NCBI GenBank assembly: GCA_016929635.1
Contig: JAFGIL010000007.1
Location: 1 to 43,434, forward strand
DNA: 43,434 nucleotides
Direction of reading: 5' to 3'
DNA from: Endomicrobiales bacterium
Lineage (GTDB): Bacteria; Elusimicrobiota; Endomicrobiia; Endomicrobiales; JAFGIL01
A program made the translations under genes and the position numbers. Of this stretch, positions 1 through 7,955 are shown in pieces (position 1 is the first letter of the stretch; the number at the start of each line of letters is the position of its first letter). A model generated the notes under the pieces. It saw only the letters and a program-made list of their open reading frames with translations. It was not told the origin of the DNA and made no database searches.

Positions 1-880
1 ATACTACTGTGTTGCTTATACTAGCTGCAATAATCAGTTTGTCATCTTCTTCAATTATACTTGTGCTTCCAAAATAATCAACTTCGCCGCCGATTTTTCG
101 TACCTGCTGGTCAGTTATATATATGTTAACTGTTGCGGTGTCTTTTATAACATAACCGCTTCCGTCTATGTATTGCCGTGAGTATACTTTAATCTGGTGG
201 GTAGATCCTGAGACATCCGAATATGAAGGCCACCAATCCCAGGATGTATTGAACGGCTTATCATATGTTTGTGTATTGTAGTTCCAGTTAGACCTGTAGT
301 CCATATAGGTATCATCTACATAAAACTCAACGTAGTCTATATGCTCTGACGGATCCCCGACATCTGTCTGGACTACGACATTCACTTTATTCGCATAATA
401 GTAACTTTCTCCTTCATCTGGATTCATTATATTCAGGAAGGACATCCCGCTTTCGTTGTGTATATTCATCGGAATGTTCGAAGGGTTTACAACGCCGCTG
501 AGTACCGTCACTTGGCCTGGCTGGCTTCCGCTTTGATAATAACCGAACGGTTCTGCGCCCTGGTCATAGCCTCCATCACTATCTCCATCAACGAAGGTAA
601 ACATATAATAGGTCCCGTCAGCAATAGAGGTTGAAATATTAAAATGGAACGTACCCCATGGATCATAACTGTAATATGTCCTATCCTCAACAACACCCCC
701 CGGCCCTACTTGGTTTGATGTTGAGATTATCACGTGAAGAGGCCCTGTAATTTTGGGTGTATCAGGGTAGTATACATCTCCTACAAATGACGCCTGGCTT
801 GCTGCCTGAGCATTAACCGCGAAAGTAAAAAAACTAATCACCATCAATAACAGAATTGACGAAATTGATTTTTTTCTCAT
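1..880 (-). CDS. Secreted protein, C-terminal part beyond the window (partial)
   Basis: An open frame of 293 codons runs off the left edge without a stop. The N-terminus is a clear signal peptide: MRKK, a hydrophobic stretch at about residues 8-22, then a VNAQA cleavage site near residue 26. A calcium-loop-like acidic motif with Asp at 98, 100, 102 and 106 lies in a beta-rich domain that may resemble a carboxypeptidase-regulatory or Ig-like fold. Residues after about 140 look like further Ig-like beta structure. I chose the start at 880 because AGGAGG lies 8 bases upstream and the signal peptide follows at once; an in-frame ATG at 1027 would add 49 codons. It probably acts at the cell surface or outside the cell. 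No function is recognised. Confidence 0.8.
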   Translation of the reverse strand, partial: MRKKSISSILLLMVISFFTFAVNAQAASQASFVGDVYYPDTPKITGPLHVIISTSNQVGPGGVVEDRTYYSYDPWGTFHFNISTSIADGTYYMFTFVDGDSDGGYDQGAEPFGYYQSGSQPGQVTVLSGVVNPSNIPMNIHNESGMSFLNIMNPDEGESYYYANKVNVVVQTDVGDPSEHIDYVEFYVDDTYMDYRSNWNYNTQTYDKPFNTSWDWWPSYSDVSGSTHQIKVYSRQYIDGSGYVIKDTATVNIYITDQQVRKIGGEVDYFGSTSIIEEDDKLIIAASISNTVV

Positions 881-916
881 GGCTTTTGCCTCCTGAAATT
901 TAAGATTTTCTAACAT

Positions 917-949
917 AAAAAAATGACCGGGAATAAGCTTCCTGGTCAT
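917..949 (-). terminator. Terminator-like hairpin in the leader of the secreted-protein gene
   Basis: On the minus strand a 10-base stem with one A-C mismatch (arms 940-949 and 923-932, loop of 7) is followed by seven T. It lies between the promoter at 1162-1190 and the start at 880, so it would act as an attenuator. The mismatch weakens it, and the same bases are open in frame with the gene, so the role is uncertain. Confidence 0.4.
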
Positions 950-1161
950 CTCCTCAAATATATTATAAAAAAAGCGGGTTGGTTTGTGCCAATATTCTAT
1001 TTTATGGTTTTCTTTTAAACTAAACATGCGGCTAATTTTTCCTCTGCTATATGTTTTGATTGTTTTGTCTTATTTTAAATATTTAGCCGATCAGATCGTT
1101 TTGTTTTAATTGATTTTTCTAAGAGCCCTGTTTTTTAAGCCTTTTTCTTTTGCGCACTATA

Positions 1162-1190
1162 GTTATAACTTAAACAAGGGGCTTTGTCAA
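1162..1190 (-). promoter_or_regulatory. Sigma70-type promoter for the secreted-protein gene
   Basis: Minus strand: -35 TTGACA (1185-1190), a 17-base spacer, -10 TATAAC (1162-1167). Transcription would start near 1155 and leave a leader of about 275 bases before the start at 880. The 470-base gene-free stretch 881-1349 holds this promoter, the hairpin at 917-949, the CRP-like operator at 1256-1271 and a short dyad at 1235-1247. Confidence 0.75.
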
Positions 1191-1255
1191 GGATTTGTGG
1201 GAAAATATTTGATTTAACCCTTTTTTACCCCTTTTTATCGACGATAAACCGTGTT

Positions 1256-1271
1256 TGTGATTTTGGTCACA
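1256..1271. promoter_or_regulatory. Perfect CRP-type operator
   Basis: TGTGATTTTGGTCACA matches the CRP consensus TGTGA-N6-TCACA at all ten fixed positions. It lies about 108 bases upstream of the predicted start site of the secreted-protein gene, farther than typical class I sites, so it may serve another start site or act at a distance. The regulator at 2667-3344 keeps the residues that read this half-site. Confidence 0.6.
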
Positions 1272-1349
1272 GGAACTCTCAATTTACAGAAAACATACAA
1301 AATAACTACCCTGTAAAAAAACATAATTTATGCTGAAATTTCTAGTTAT

Positions 1350-2612
1350 TTAGGATTTGAAGATGAGTTTTTCAATTTCTGCGATGTTAACTTCCTGCTG
1401 GCTCTGTGAAGACATATCCCTTAAAATGACATTCCCCCGGGCGTACTCTTCTTCCCCAAATATTACAACTTTAGCTGCGTTTAATCTGTCTGCTAGTCTT
1501 AATTGACTTTTCAGGCTTTTTTCGCTAAATGGCCCTTCAACCGCAAGAGAAGATCCTTCATCCAGATTCTTCCTCAATTTTGCAACTAAATTGAATGCGT
1601 TTTTGCTTAAATCTTTATTTACAACCGCAACTAAAATAATCTTATTTTTTATTGTCTTTTCAGATAATTTTAAGTTATCAGCTGCAAGCATTACTCTTTC
1701 AGAGCCCAAGGCAAAACCAACTGCAGGTGTGTCGTTCCCACCTAAATGCTTAATTAGGTTGTCGTATCTCCCGCCAGCAGCTAATGCATCCTGAGCTCCT
1801 AGTCCGGCTGATCTGACTTCAAAAACTGTCTTAGTATAGTAATCAAGTCCCCTAACAAGGTTGTGATCAATTATGTATGAACAATCAGCTTGTTTTAATA
1901 AATCCTGCACATCATTAAAATGATTATTACAATCGTCACACAAATACTCTTGAATTTTCGGTAAATTATTGATTTTCTGGCTGTCCTTTTTACAATCTAA
2001 AACACGCAAGGGGTTCTTGTCAATCCGCCTTTTGCAGTCTTCACACAAATCCTTTTCATTTTTTAGATATTTTTTTATTTCATCTTTATACTTCGGCCTG
2101 CATTTTAAACACCCCAGAGTATTAACATGAATCGATAAATCCTTTAAACCATATGTTTCCAGTATATCTTTTGTCAAAAGTAATATCTCCGCATCTGCTG
2201 CAGGGCTGGGATTGTTAAAATACTCTGCCCCGATTTGAAAAAACTCCCTGTACCTGCCTGCCTGGGGCCTTTCATAACGAAACATTGAGCCAATATAGTA
2301 TAGTTTGGCTAAAGGGAGGTTTTGTTCCAGCTTGTTTTCCAGATAAGCCCTGACAACACTAGCAGTGCCTTCAGGCCGCAGCGCCAGCTGCCTGCCTTTC
2401 CTGTCACTGAAAACATACATCTCCTTTTCAACTATATCGGTAGTTTCCCCTATTGACCTGGAAAAAAGCTCTGCAGCTTCAAAGGTGGGTAATCTTATTT
2501 CCCCGTAGTTATATTTCCTGAAAACCTGCCTGCTTGTTTGTTCAAGCTTGTTTATTTTCTCTGCCTGAGCGCCAAAAATATCGTGTGTACCGCGAGGTGC
2601 TTTATACTTCAT
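1350..2612 (-). CDS. hisS: Histidyl-tRNA synthetase
   Basis: 420 residues, the usual bacterial length. The enzyme charges tRNA-His with histidine in the cytoplasm. Class II signatures are in order: RPEGT at 79-83, motif 2 (FRYERPQ...FQIGAE) at 111-130, the histidine-specific LVRGLDYYT at 252-260 and motif 3 GFALGSERV at 299-307. A Cys-rich insertion (Cys 168, 171, 190, 193, 207, 225, 228) with the family's NPLR-LDCK stretch may bind zinc. The C-terminal anticodon-binding domain starts near 325. It lies 54 bases downstream of the CRP-type regulator gene, and AAGGAA precedes the ATG. Confidence 0.97.
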   Translation of the reverse strand: MKYKAPRGTHDIFGAQAEKINKLEQTSRQVFRKYNYGEIRLPTFEAAELFSRSIGETTDIVEKEMYVFSDRKGRQLALRPEGTASVVRAYLENKLEQNLPLAKLYYIGSMFRYERPQAGRYREFFQIGAEYFNNPSPAADAEILLLTKDILETYGLKDLSIHVNTLGCLKCRPKYKDEIKKYLKNEKDLCEDCKRRIDKNPLRVLDCKKDSQKINNLPKIQEYLCDDCNNHFNDVQDLLKQADCSYIIDHNLVRGLDYYTKTVFEVRSAGLGAQDALAAGGRYDNLIKHLGGNDTPAVGFALGSERVMLAADNLKLSEKTIKNKIILVAVVNKDLSKNAFNLVAKLRKNLDEGSSLAVEGPFSEKSLKSQLRLADRLNAAKVVIFGEEEYARGNVILRDMSSQSQQEVNIAEIEKLIFKS

Positions 2613-2634
2613 TATCTAATCTTCCTTAACCTTA

Positions 2635-2663
2635 GCCGCCCCGAATTACGCATCCGGGGTGGC
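2635..2663. other. GC-rich intergenic hairpin between the regulator gene and hisS
   Basis: A 9-base stem (2635-2643 with 2655-2663, one G-T pair) and an 11-base loop lie between the stop of the CRP-type gene and the start of hisS. No T-run follows on the minus strand, so it is not a standard terminator there. It may stabilise or process the mRNA and uncouple the two genes. Confidence 0.45.
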
Positions 2664-2666
2664 ATT

Positions 2667-3344
2667 TTATCGGATCCATTGTTTCAATTTATTCATGTCA
2701 GTAATAACCAGGCAACGGTTTGAATAGCTGATACAGTTTAGACGGCGGAACCTGTTCAAAATGCGCGATACCATCTCGCGCCCTGTTCCTGCTAGCTCTG
2801 CTATATCCTGATGGCTGAAAGGCATGTTTATCTTGCAGCCCTGGGATCCGTCTTCTCCATATTTTAAAGCCAGATCTATCAATGCGCTGGCTATCCGGCT
2901 GATAACATTCCCGAAAGTCAGGGCTTCAATCTCTTTATTCGTCTGGCGGAGCCTTTTGGATAAGGTTTTCATAATTTGAAACGAGATACCGGGATACTTT
3001 GCCAATAGCCCCCTAAAATCCTGCTTTTTTATTACAAAAAGCTCGCAGTCATCAAGCGCTATGCTCGAGGCAGACCTGGGCTCCATATCCAGAAGCGCCA
3101 TCTCCCCGAAAAACTCGCTTTTTTCAAGGTATGCGAGCGTCTTTTTCTTGCTTCCCGAGCTTGTAAATATCTTAACCCTGCCCGACATAACCACATAAAA
3201 CTTTCCCCCGGATGTATCTTCGTCAAAAATCATTTTGCCCCTGTTGTACTTCTGTATACTGCCGATTTTCGACATTCTTTTTAAGTCCACATTAGTTAAA
3301 TCAGTAAACAAAGGCACTTTTTTTAAATAGGCAATTCTTTCCAT
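2667..3344 (-). CDS. CRP/FNR-family transcription regulator, CRP-like
   Basis: 225 residues. The N-terminal cyclic-nucleotide-binding domain (about 10-120) keeps the phosphate-binding cassette GEMALL...PRSA with Glu81, Arg90 and Ser91, the residues that contact cAMP in CRP. The C-terminal winged helix (about 145-220) has recognition helix GREMVSRIL with Arg189, Glu190 and Arg194, in the spacing of CRP Arg180, Glu181 and Arg185, so a TGTGA half-site is expected. A perfect site of that kind is at 1256-1271. There is no FNR-type N-terminal Cys cluster. It sits between tyrS and hisS, and a second cNMP-binding protein lies beyond tyrS. The cognate ligand is inferred; no cyclase gene is in the window. 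Confidence 0.9.
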   Translation of the reverse strand: MERIAYLKKVPLFTDLTNVDLKRMSKIGSIQKYNRGKMIFDEDTSGGKFYVVMSGRVKIFTSSGSKKKTLAYLEKSEFFGEMALLDMEPRSASSIALDDCELFVIKKQDFRGLLAKYPGISFQIMKTLSKRLRQTNKEIEALTFGNVISRIASALIDLALKYGEDGSQGCKINMPFSHQDIAELAGTGREMVSRILNRFRRLNCISYSNRCLVITDMNKLKQWIR

Positions 3345-3381
3345 AATTACTCCCCTTTAATCCCCATAAGAGGTTTAAATC

Positions 3382-4551
3382 TTATTTTTCTTTATAAACA
3401 ACTTTCCTGAATTTTCTTTTGCCTGCCTGAATTACAATATCACTTTTTATGGTTATTTTTTTATCGCTTAATATTTTTTCTCCGTCAATTTTAATGCCCC
3501 CCTGCTCCATCAGCCGCCTTGCTTCCTTTTTGCTTGATACCAAATCCGAAGAGACCAGAATATCTGCAAGCATAACCTCTTTTTCCGGGCTTATAAACTC
3601 TTCCATCGCTTCAGGCATGTTTTTATTCTTAAAAATACTGTCGAACTCTTCCCTTGCCTTTTTTGCCTCTTCCTTTGAATGATATCTCGCTGTTATTTCT
3701 TCGGCAAGTCCTGCTTTTGCCTCCCTTGGATGCATTGTTTTTATTTTATCTAAATCGCAGTTTGTTAATAACTCGTAATATTTAAACATCAAAGTATCGG
3801 ATATTGACATAATTTTGCCGAACATATCATTTGGTTTATCTTCAAGCGCTATATAGTTGTCGTATGATTTTGACATTTTACGCACGCCGTCTGTTCCTTC
3901 AAGGAGGGGCATCGTTATTACCACCTGGGGCTCCTGTTTAAAATCCCTCTGAAACTCTCTTCCGACTAATAAATTGAACTTCTGGTCATTGCCCCCTAAT
4001 TCAACGTCCGCTTTTACTGCAACCGAATCATATGCCTGCAGTAAAGGATACAAAAACTCAATTATTGCGATAGGGGTGTCACTTTTATAGCGTTTTTCAA
4101 AATCATCTCTTTCCAGCATCCTTGCAACGGTGTATTTTGTTGCCAGGTTCAAGAAACCGTCAAGCCCCAGAGGATAAAGCCAGTGGCTGTTATAAACAAC
4201 CTCTGTTTTTGATTTATCCAGTATTTTAAAAAGCTGTTTCTGGTATGTTTTTGCGTTTTTAAGTATTTCCTGTTCGCTCATCATTGACCTTGTCTCGGAG
4301 CGTCCGGACGGATCTCCGATGCGTGCGGTAAAATCCCCTATTATAAAAACAACCTGGTGCCCTAGGTCCTGAAACGTGCGTAATTTATTGAGCAGTACTG
4401 TATGACCTAAATGAATATCAGGTGCCGTGGGATCAACTCCCAGTTTTATCCGGAGAGGCTTTCCTTTTGAGAGTTTTTTTATCAGCTCCTCTTCAGATAT
4501 AACCTCAATCGTGCCTCTTTTTATTTTTTTCAGAGTCTCGTTAATGTCCAT
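3382..4551 (-). CDS. tyrS: Tyrosyl-tRNA synthetase
   Basis: 389 residues. Charges tRNA-Tyr. Class I signatures HLGH (46-49) and KMSKS (224-228) are intact, and the C-terminal S4-like RNA-binding domain covers about 328-389 ([11 protein letters not shown]). The length and the form of the HLGH region fit the shorter tyrS lineage common in Gram-negatives. It begins 15 bases after the cNMP-binding gene and ends 37 bases before the CRP-type regulator, so the three are probably cotranscribed. Confidence 0.96.
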   Translation of the reverse strand: MDINETLKKIKRGTIEVISEEELIKKLSKGKPLRIKLGVDPTAPDIHLGHTVLLNKLRTFQDLGHQVVFIIGDFTARIGDPSGRSETRSMMSEQEILKNAKTYQKQLFKILDKSKTEVVYNSHWLYPLGLDGFLNLATKYTVARMLERDDFEKRYKSDTPIAIIEFLYPLLQAYDSVAVKADVELGGNDQKFNLLVGREFQRDFKQEPQVVITMPLLEGTDGVRKMSKSYDNYIALEDKPNDMFGKIMSISDTLMFKYYELLTNCDLDKIKTMHPREAKAGLAEEITARYHSKEEAKKAREEFDSIFKNKNMPEAMEEFISPEKEVMLADILVSSDLVSSKKEARRLMEQGGIKIDGEKILSDKKITIKSDIVIQAGKRKFRKVVYKEK

Positions 4552-4566
4552 TAAATAACCTTATTG

Positions 4567-5055
4567 TTATGATTTTTGTTCCTGCTGCGGCGGTTGCGGT
4601 TGTTCTTCTTCTTCTTTTGATTGTTTCTGGGCTTCCAGTCTTTCCTGTATCTTTTTATTGATAAAATCGGAAAACGCGGGGTCAGTTTTTACTATCGACT
4701 GAACTATCTCTCCCGGCAGGAAAATTACATCAGTTTCTTCCTCGGCTTTTATTGTTGCTGTTGCTGCCCTTGGGGTTAACAGGGAAATCTCGCCGAAGAA
4801 GGTGTTCGGCCCGAGCTCGGCTACTTTATTTTTTTCCTTTCCGGCCCTGACGTTCACGGACACTTTTCCTGTTTCTACCAGGCAAAGTTTGCTGGAAATC
4901 TCCCCCTGAAAAAGAATAGTTGCGTTTGCCTTATAATGAACCTTGTCCAGGCCGTCAAGCAGCTGCTTCATCTGGCCTTCTGAACAAGTTGTGAATAAAC
5001 CAGTTTTCATTATTGTTTCTTTTGCCCATTGCAAATCTTGCTGTGTAAGTTCCAT
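4567..5055 (-). CDS. Stand-alone cyclic-nucleotide-binding domain protein
   Basis: 162 residues. A single cNMP-binding fold covers about 15-135, with the cassette GEISLL...PRAATA. No DNA-binding helix follows; the C-terminus is instead a Gln/Glu/Pro-rich tail (about 138-162), probably disordered. It could be a sensor subunit that works by protein contact or a scaffold for second-messenger signalling. It lies 19 bases downstream of pfkA and 15 bases upstream of tyrS, and it is the second cNMP-binding protein within 2.5 kb. Function beyond ligand binding is unknown. Confidence 0.85.
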   Translation of the reverse strand: MELTQQDLQWAKETIMKTGLFTTCSEGQMKQLLDGLDKVHYKANATILFQGEISSKLCLVETGKVSVNVRAGKEKNKVAELGPNTFFGEISLLTPRAATATIKAEEETDVIFLPGEIVQSIVKTDPAFSDFINKKIQERLEAQKQSKEEEEQPQPPQQEQKS

Positions 5056-5074
5056 AAATGCCTCCGGTTAAATT

Positions 5075-6034
5075 TTATATGGCTAAATGCTTTACTAAAT
5101 TATATAAATCCTTATCTGGTTTTTTCTCTTTTCCCTTGACCTGAGAATAAGGAACATCCGTGACTCTGCCCTGCCTTAGGGCTACAAGCCTGTTGTTTTT
5201 GCCCTGTCTTAAGAGTTTAACGGCATGTGCTCCAAAAAGAGTTGCCAGTACCCGGGAACGCGCCGAAGGCGACCCTCCGCGCTGTATATACCCCAGAGAA
5301 CTGACCCTTACTTCCATGTTTATGGCTTTCTGTATTTTTTCTGCAAAGTCATATACATCGCCCGAACCTTCTGCGTGTATAATGATTATTGATGTTTTTC
5401 CTTTTTTTACCTGATTTTTTAACTCATTACAGATCTTTTTAATGTCATACTTGATTTCAGGTATTATAACAAACTCCGCGCCCGCGGCAATGCCTATAGC
5501 TATAGCCAAAAATCCGTGTTCCCTGCCCATCACTTCAACAATAAATATCCTTTCATGGCTTGCTGCTGTATCGCGGATTTTATCAACCGCATCTATGGCA
5601 GTATCGATTGCCGTATCAAATCCTACAGTCTCGTCAGTCCCGTAAACATCATTATCAATGGAGGCCGGAATGCTTACAGCGCAAATCCCGTGCCTTGAAA
5701 TCCTTTCAGCAGCTCTCATGGAGCCGTCTCCACCGATGGCAACCAGGCCTTCTATTTTAAATTTTTTTAATATTGAGACAGCTTTTTTTATTCCTTTTTC
5801 AGTCCTTATTTCCGAGCACCTGCCTGTTTTGAGCACGGTTCCGCCCTGGTTTAATATACCTCCTACTGAACGCGAGTCCAGCGGGATTATCTGTTCTTTT
5901 AGAAGCCCTACGTAGCCGCGCTGTATGCCGTATACTTCGAGTTTGTGATTAATAGCTTTACGCACAACTGATCTTAAAGCGGTATTCATGCCCGGGGCAT
6001 CGCCGCCTGATGTAATGATTGCAATTCTTTTCAC
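5075..6034 (-). CDS. pfkA: ATP-dependent 6-phosphofructokinase
   Basis: 319 residues, as in bacterial PfkA. Phosphorylates fructose 6-phosphate to the 1,6-bisphosphate in glycolysis. GGDAPGMN (11-18) and GGDGS (101-105) form the nucleotide site; Gly104 is the residue typical of ATP-type enzymes, whereas PPi-type enzymes have Asp. The catalytic loop is PASIDND (123-129): the catalytic Asp127 is kept, while the usual Gly124 and Thr125 are Ala and Ser. The MGREHGF motif is present. Donor choice is therefore most likely ATP, by sequence only. A 15-base gap separates it from the HD-GYP gene upstream. Confidence 0.94.
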   Translation of the reverse strand: MKRIAIITSGGDAPGMNTALRSVVRKAINHKLEVYGIQRGYVGLLKEQIIPLDSRSVGGILNQGGTVLKTGRCSEIRTEKGIKKAVSILKKFKIEGLVAIGGDGSMRAAERISRHGICAVSIPASIDNDVYGTDETVGFDTAIDTAIDAVDKIRDTAASHERIFIVEVMGREHGFLAIAIGIAAGAEFVIIPEIKYDIKKICNELKNQVKKGKTSIIIIHAEGSGDVYDFAEKIQKAINMEVRVSSLGYIQRGGSPSARSRVLATLFGAHAVKLLRQGKNNRLVALRQGRVTDVPYSQVKGKEKKPDKDLYNLVKHLAI

Positions 6035-6049
6035 CCAGAACTTCCTTTC

Positions 6050-7006
6050 CTAAACAGCCACTGTTACCAGTTTCTTGAATTCACTTAAAATATTTTTATC
6101 CCACCACCCCTTATCCGCTTCCATATCCAAAATCGAGAATGCTTTTTCCTGCGGGAGTGCGGGCCTGTATGCACGATTTGACGTTAATGCATCATATATG
6201 TCAACTACAGCCATAATTCTTGCCAATAAACCTATTTTCTCTCCGGAAAATCTATCAGGGTATCCTGATCCGTCCATTCTCTCGTGATGGTGACGGATAA
6301 TCTCAAGAGCTGAACGTATGGAATTCAACGGTTTACATATTTTCTCTCCCCTGTCAGGGTGGGTTCTAATTATGTTGAATTCTTCTTCAGTTAACCGGCC
6401 GGGTTTGTTTAAAATAGCGTCAGGTACTGCTATTTTGCCTATATCGTGCAGAATACCGCCTTTGTACAGCGCATTCTGGTCATCCAGGGATAACCCGAGA
6501 TGATGCCCTACTAAAAGCGCAAACTGGCTGACTCTTTCTGTATGCCCCTGGGTATATGAATCCTTTGCCTCAATTGCTCTTGCTAGCGCGAATATAACCC
6601 CTTCTGCCGAGTCCAGCTCGTCGTTTAAGGCTTTTACCTTAAGCAGTGACCTTATTCGCGTTAAAAGCTCTATTGCCTTAAACGGCTTATTAACAAAATC
6701 GTCGGAACCCGACTCTATGGCCTCCACTTTTTCGGGAGTTTCCGTGTATCCGGTAAGCGTTATTACGGGTATTAATCTTGTTTCCGGTTTGGATTTTATC
6801 TCGCGGCATATCTCATTGCCTGAAACGCCCGGCATGTAGTTGTCTAGAATTACAAGGTCTGGCTTCAGCGTGATGATTTTTTCTCTTGTGCTTTGGCCGT
6901 TGCTTTCTGTTACTACGTTATAACCCTGGTCCAGAATTAATTTTTCAAGAACTCTTAAAGCATTTAGATCATCATCAGCTATTAATATGGTAGGTTTTTT
7001 ATTCAT
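6050..7006 (-). CDS. Response regulator with HD-GYP domain (c-di-GMP phosphodiesterase)
   Basis: 318 residues. Receiver domain at about 1-125 with acidic pocket Asp11/Asp12, phosphoacceptor Asp55 (VILDNYMPG) and Lys107. The HD-GYP domain follows (about 135-310): HTERV at 155-159, HDIGK at 187-191, HHERMDGSGYP near 240-250. All metal ligands look intact, so it should hydrolyse cyclic di-GMP under control of a histidine kinase that is not in the window. The PilZ protein at 21407 is a possible reader of the same messenger. It is the first gene of the leftward block and has its own promoter at 7040-7068. Confidence 0.93.
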   Translation of the reverse strand: MNKKPTILIADDDLNALRVLEKLILDQGYNVVTESNGQSTREKIITLKPDLVILDNYMPGVSGNEICREIKSKPETRLIPVITLTGYTETPEKVEAIESGSDDFVNKPFKAIELLTRIRSLLKVKALNDELDSAEGVIFALARAIEAKDSYTQGHTERVSQFALLVGHHLGLSLDDQNALYKGGILHDIGKIAVPDAILNKPGRLTEEEFNIIRTHPDRGEKICKPLNSIRSALEIIRHHHERMDGSGYPDRFSGEKIGLLARIMAVVDIYDALTSNRAYRPALPQEKAFSILDMEADKGWWDKNILSEFKKLVTVAV

Positions 7007-7039
7007 ATATGATTAATATACCATTCTATTTTCAGAGAA

Positions 7040-7068
7040 ATTTTAGCAAAGTAATAATTTATTGTCAA
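7040..7068 (-). promoter_or_regulatory. Promoter of the leftward HD-GYP/pfkA block
   Basis: Minus strand: -35 TTGACA (7063-7068), a 17-base spacer, -10 TAAAAT (7040-7045). Its -35 lies only 7 bases from the -35 of the divergent rpmH promoter, so the two may compete for polymerase. Confidence 0.7.
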
Positions 7069-7075
7069 TTATTAT

Positions 7076-7104
7076 TTGACAGCCGTTGTGATTTTGAGTA
7101 TAAT
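7076..7104 (+). promoter_or_regulatory. Consensus sigma70 promoter for rpmH
   Basis: -35 TTGACA (7076-7081), exactly 17 bases, -10 TATAAT (7099-7104): all twelve positions match consensus. The start would fall near 7111, about 40 bases before rpmH. This suits a highly expressed ribosomal protein gene. Confidence 0.85.
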
Positions 7105-7149
7105 TATGAAACGTTTGTATTAATATATATTTAATAATTAGGATAGAAT

Positions 7150-7287
7150 ATGTCAAAAAGAACTTATCAACCCAATGTAAGGCGAAGAAAAAAAAGGATT
7201 GGATTTAGAGCTCGTATGCGCACAAAAGGCGGCAGAAAAGTATTAAGCCGCAGGCGCACAAAAGGAAGAAAAACTCTAACAGCCTAA
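7150..7287 (+). CDS. rpmH: Ribosomal protein L34
   Basis: 45 residues: [15 protein letters not shown], then a GFRARM segment and a C-terminus ending in GRKTLTA. These are the conserved L34 signatures and the usual length. It is a highly basic protein of the large ribosomal subunit. It starts the rpmH-rnpA-yidD-yidC-jag-mnmE block and is preceded by a perfect consensus promoter. AGGAT lies just upstream of the ATG. Confidence 0.97.
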   Translation: MSKRTYQPNVRRRKKRIGFRARMRTKGGRKVLSRRRTKGRKTLTA

Positions 7288-7294
7288 ATTAGTA

Positions 7295-7337
7295 GATGAT
7301 TACAGCAAGAAACCGATGATAACGCCCTGTGGTCATC
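7295..7337 (+). other. Intergenic hairpin between rpmH and rnpA
   Basis: Arms 7295-7305 and 7327-7337 form an 11-base stem with two G-U pairs in the plus-strand RNA; on the minus strand those would be A-C mismatches, so the fold favours the rpmH transcript. No T-run follows. A partial terminator or processing element that lets L34 exceed RnpA is plausible. Confidence 0.5.
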
Positions 7338-7351
7338 TGTATTGTCTTTAA

Positions 7352-7726
7352 ATGACCGCTGAAAAGACTAAAAAGATCTATACTTTTAAGCATATTGAAA
7401 GACTGCATGATCAGAAGGATTTTAAACGGATTCTTGCTAAAGGCCGGAAGCTGGTTCATCCGGCGATTTTTGTCTTTGTATATAAAAGAAACGATAATTC
7501 AGAGCTTCGAAGGCTCGGCCTGATTACCAGCCGCAAGCTTGGAACTGCCGTTAAGCGAAACCTTTTAAAAAGGCGCCTCAGGGAGATTTTCCGGCTGAAT
7601 AAATACAAAATTATTCCCGGGGTTGATGTTATTTTTATCCCGCGCAGGGATGCTATCGAATTAAACTATAATCAACTGGAAAGCATAGTGTTTGCGCTTT
7701 GGCAGCGTGCAAAAATAGCGATTTAA
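7352..7726 (+). CDS. rnpA: Ribonuclease P protein component
   Basis: 124 residues. Protein subunit of RNase P, which trims the 5' leader from precursor tRNAs. The family's RNR motif region is clear at about residues 66-85 (KLGTAVKRNLLKRRLREIFR), and the N-terminal L-x4-DFKRIL segment that contacts the tRNA leader is present. It follows rpmH by 64 bases, as is usual, and yidD starts 4 bases after its stop. No strong Shine-Dalgarno is seen before this ATG. Confidence 0.95.
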   Translation: MTAEKTKKIYTFKHIERLHDQKDFKRILAKGRKLVHPAIFVFVYKRNDNSELRRLGLITSRKLGTAVKRNLLKRRLREIFRLNKYKIIPGVDVIFIPRRDAIELNYNQLESIVFALWQRAKIAI

Positions 7727-7730
7727 ATAA

Positions 7731-7952
7731 ATGAAAAAAGTAATTTTGTCTTTAATTAGAATATATCAAAAAACTATCAGCGGCGGCATCGGTCATTGCA
7801 GGTTCTATCCCAGCTGTTCACAATATACATATGAAGCCGTTGAAAACTACGGTGTTTTAAAAGGGGGGCTGCTCGGAGCAAAAAGGGTTCTGCAGTGCCA
7901 TCCTTTCGGCAAAAGCGGATATGACCCTATTCCGGGAAAGGTTAATAAATAA
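7731..7952 (+). CDS. yidD: Membrane protein insertion efficiency factor YidD
   Basis: 73 residues, the usual length. The family signature is complete: YQKTIS, the Cys-containing [10 protein letters not shown] segment, and the C-terminal [13 protein letters not shown]. It is thought to help YidC-dependent insertion of inner-membrane proteins at the cytoplasmic face. It lies between rnpA and yidC, its standard place, with gaps of 4 and 3 bases. Confidence 0.96.
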   Translation: MKKVILSLIRIYQKTISGGIGHCRFYPSCSQYTYEAVENYGVLKGGLLGAKRVLQCHPFGKSGYDPIPGKVNK

Positions 7953-7955
7953 ATC

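Noticed and set aside
1591-1794. Open frames antisense to hisS, pfkA and other genes
   Set aside because: They lie opposite strongly conserved proteins, lack ribosome sites and show no recognisable product.
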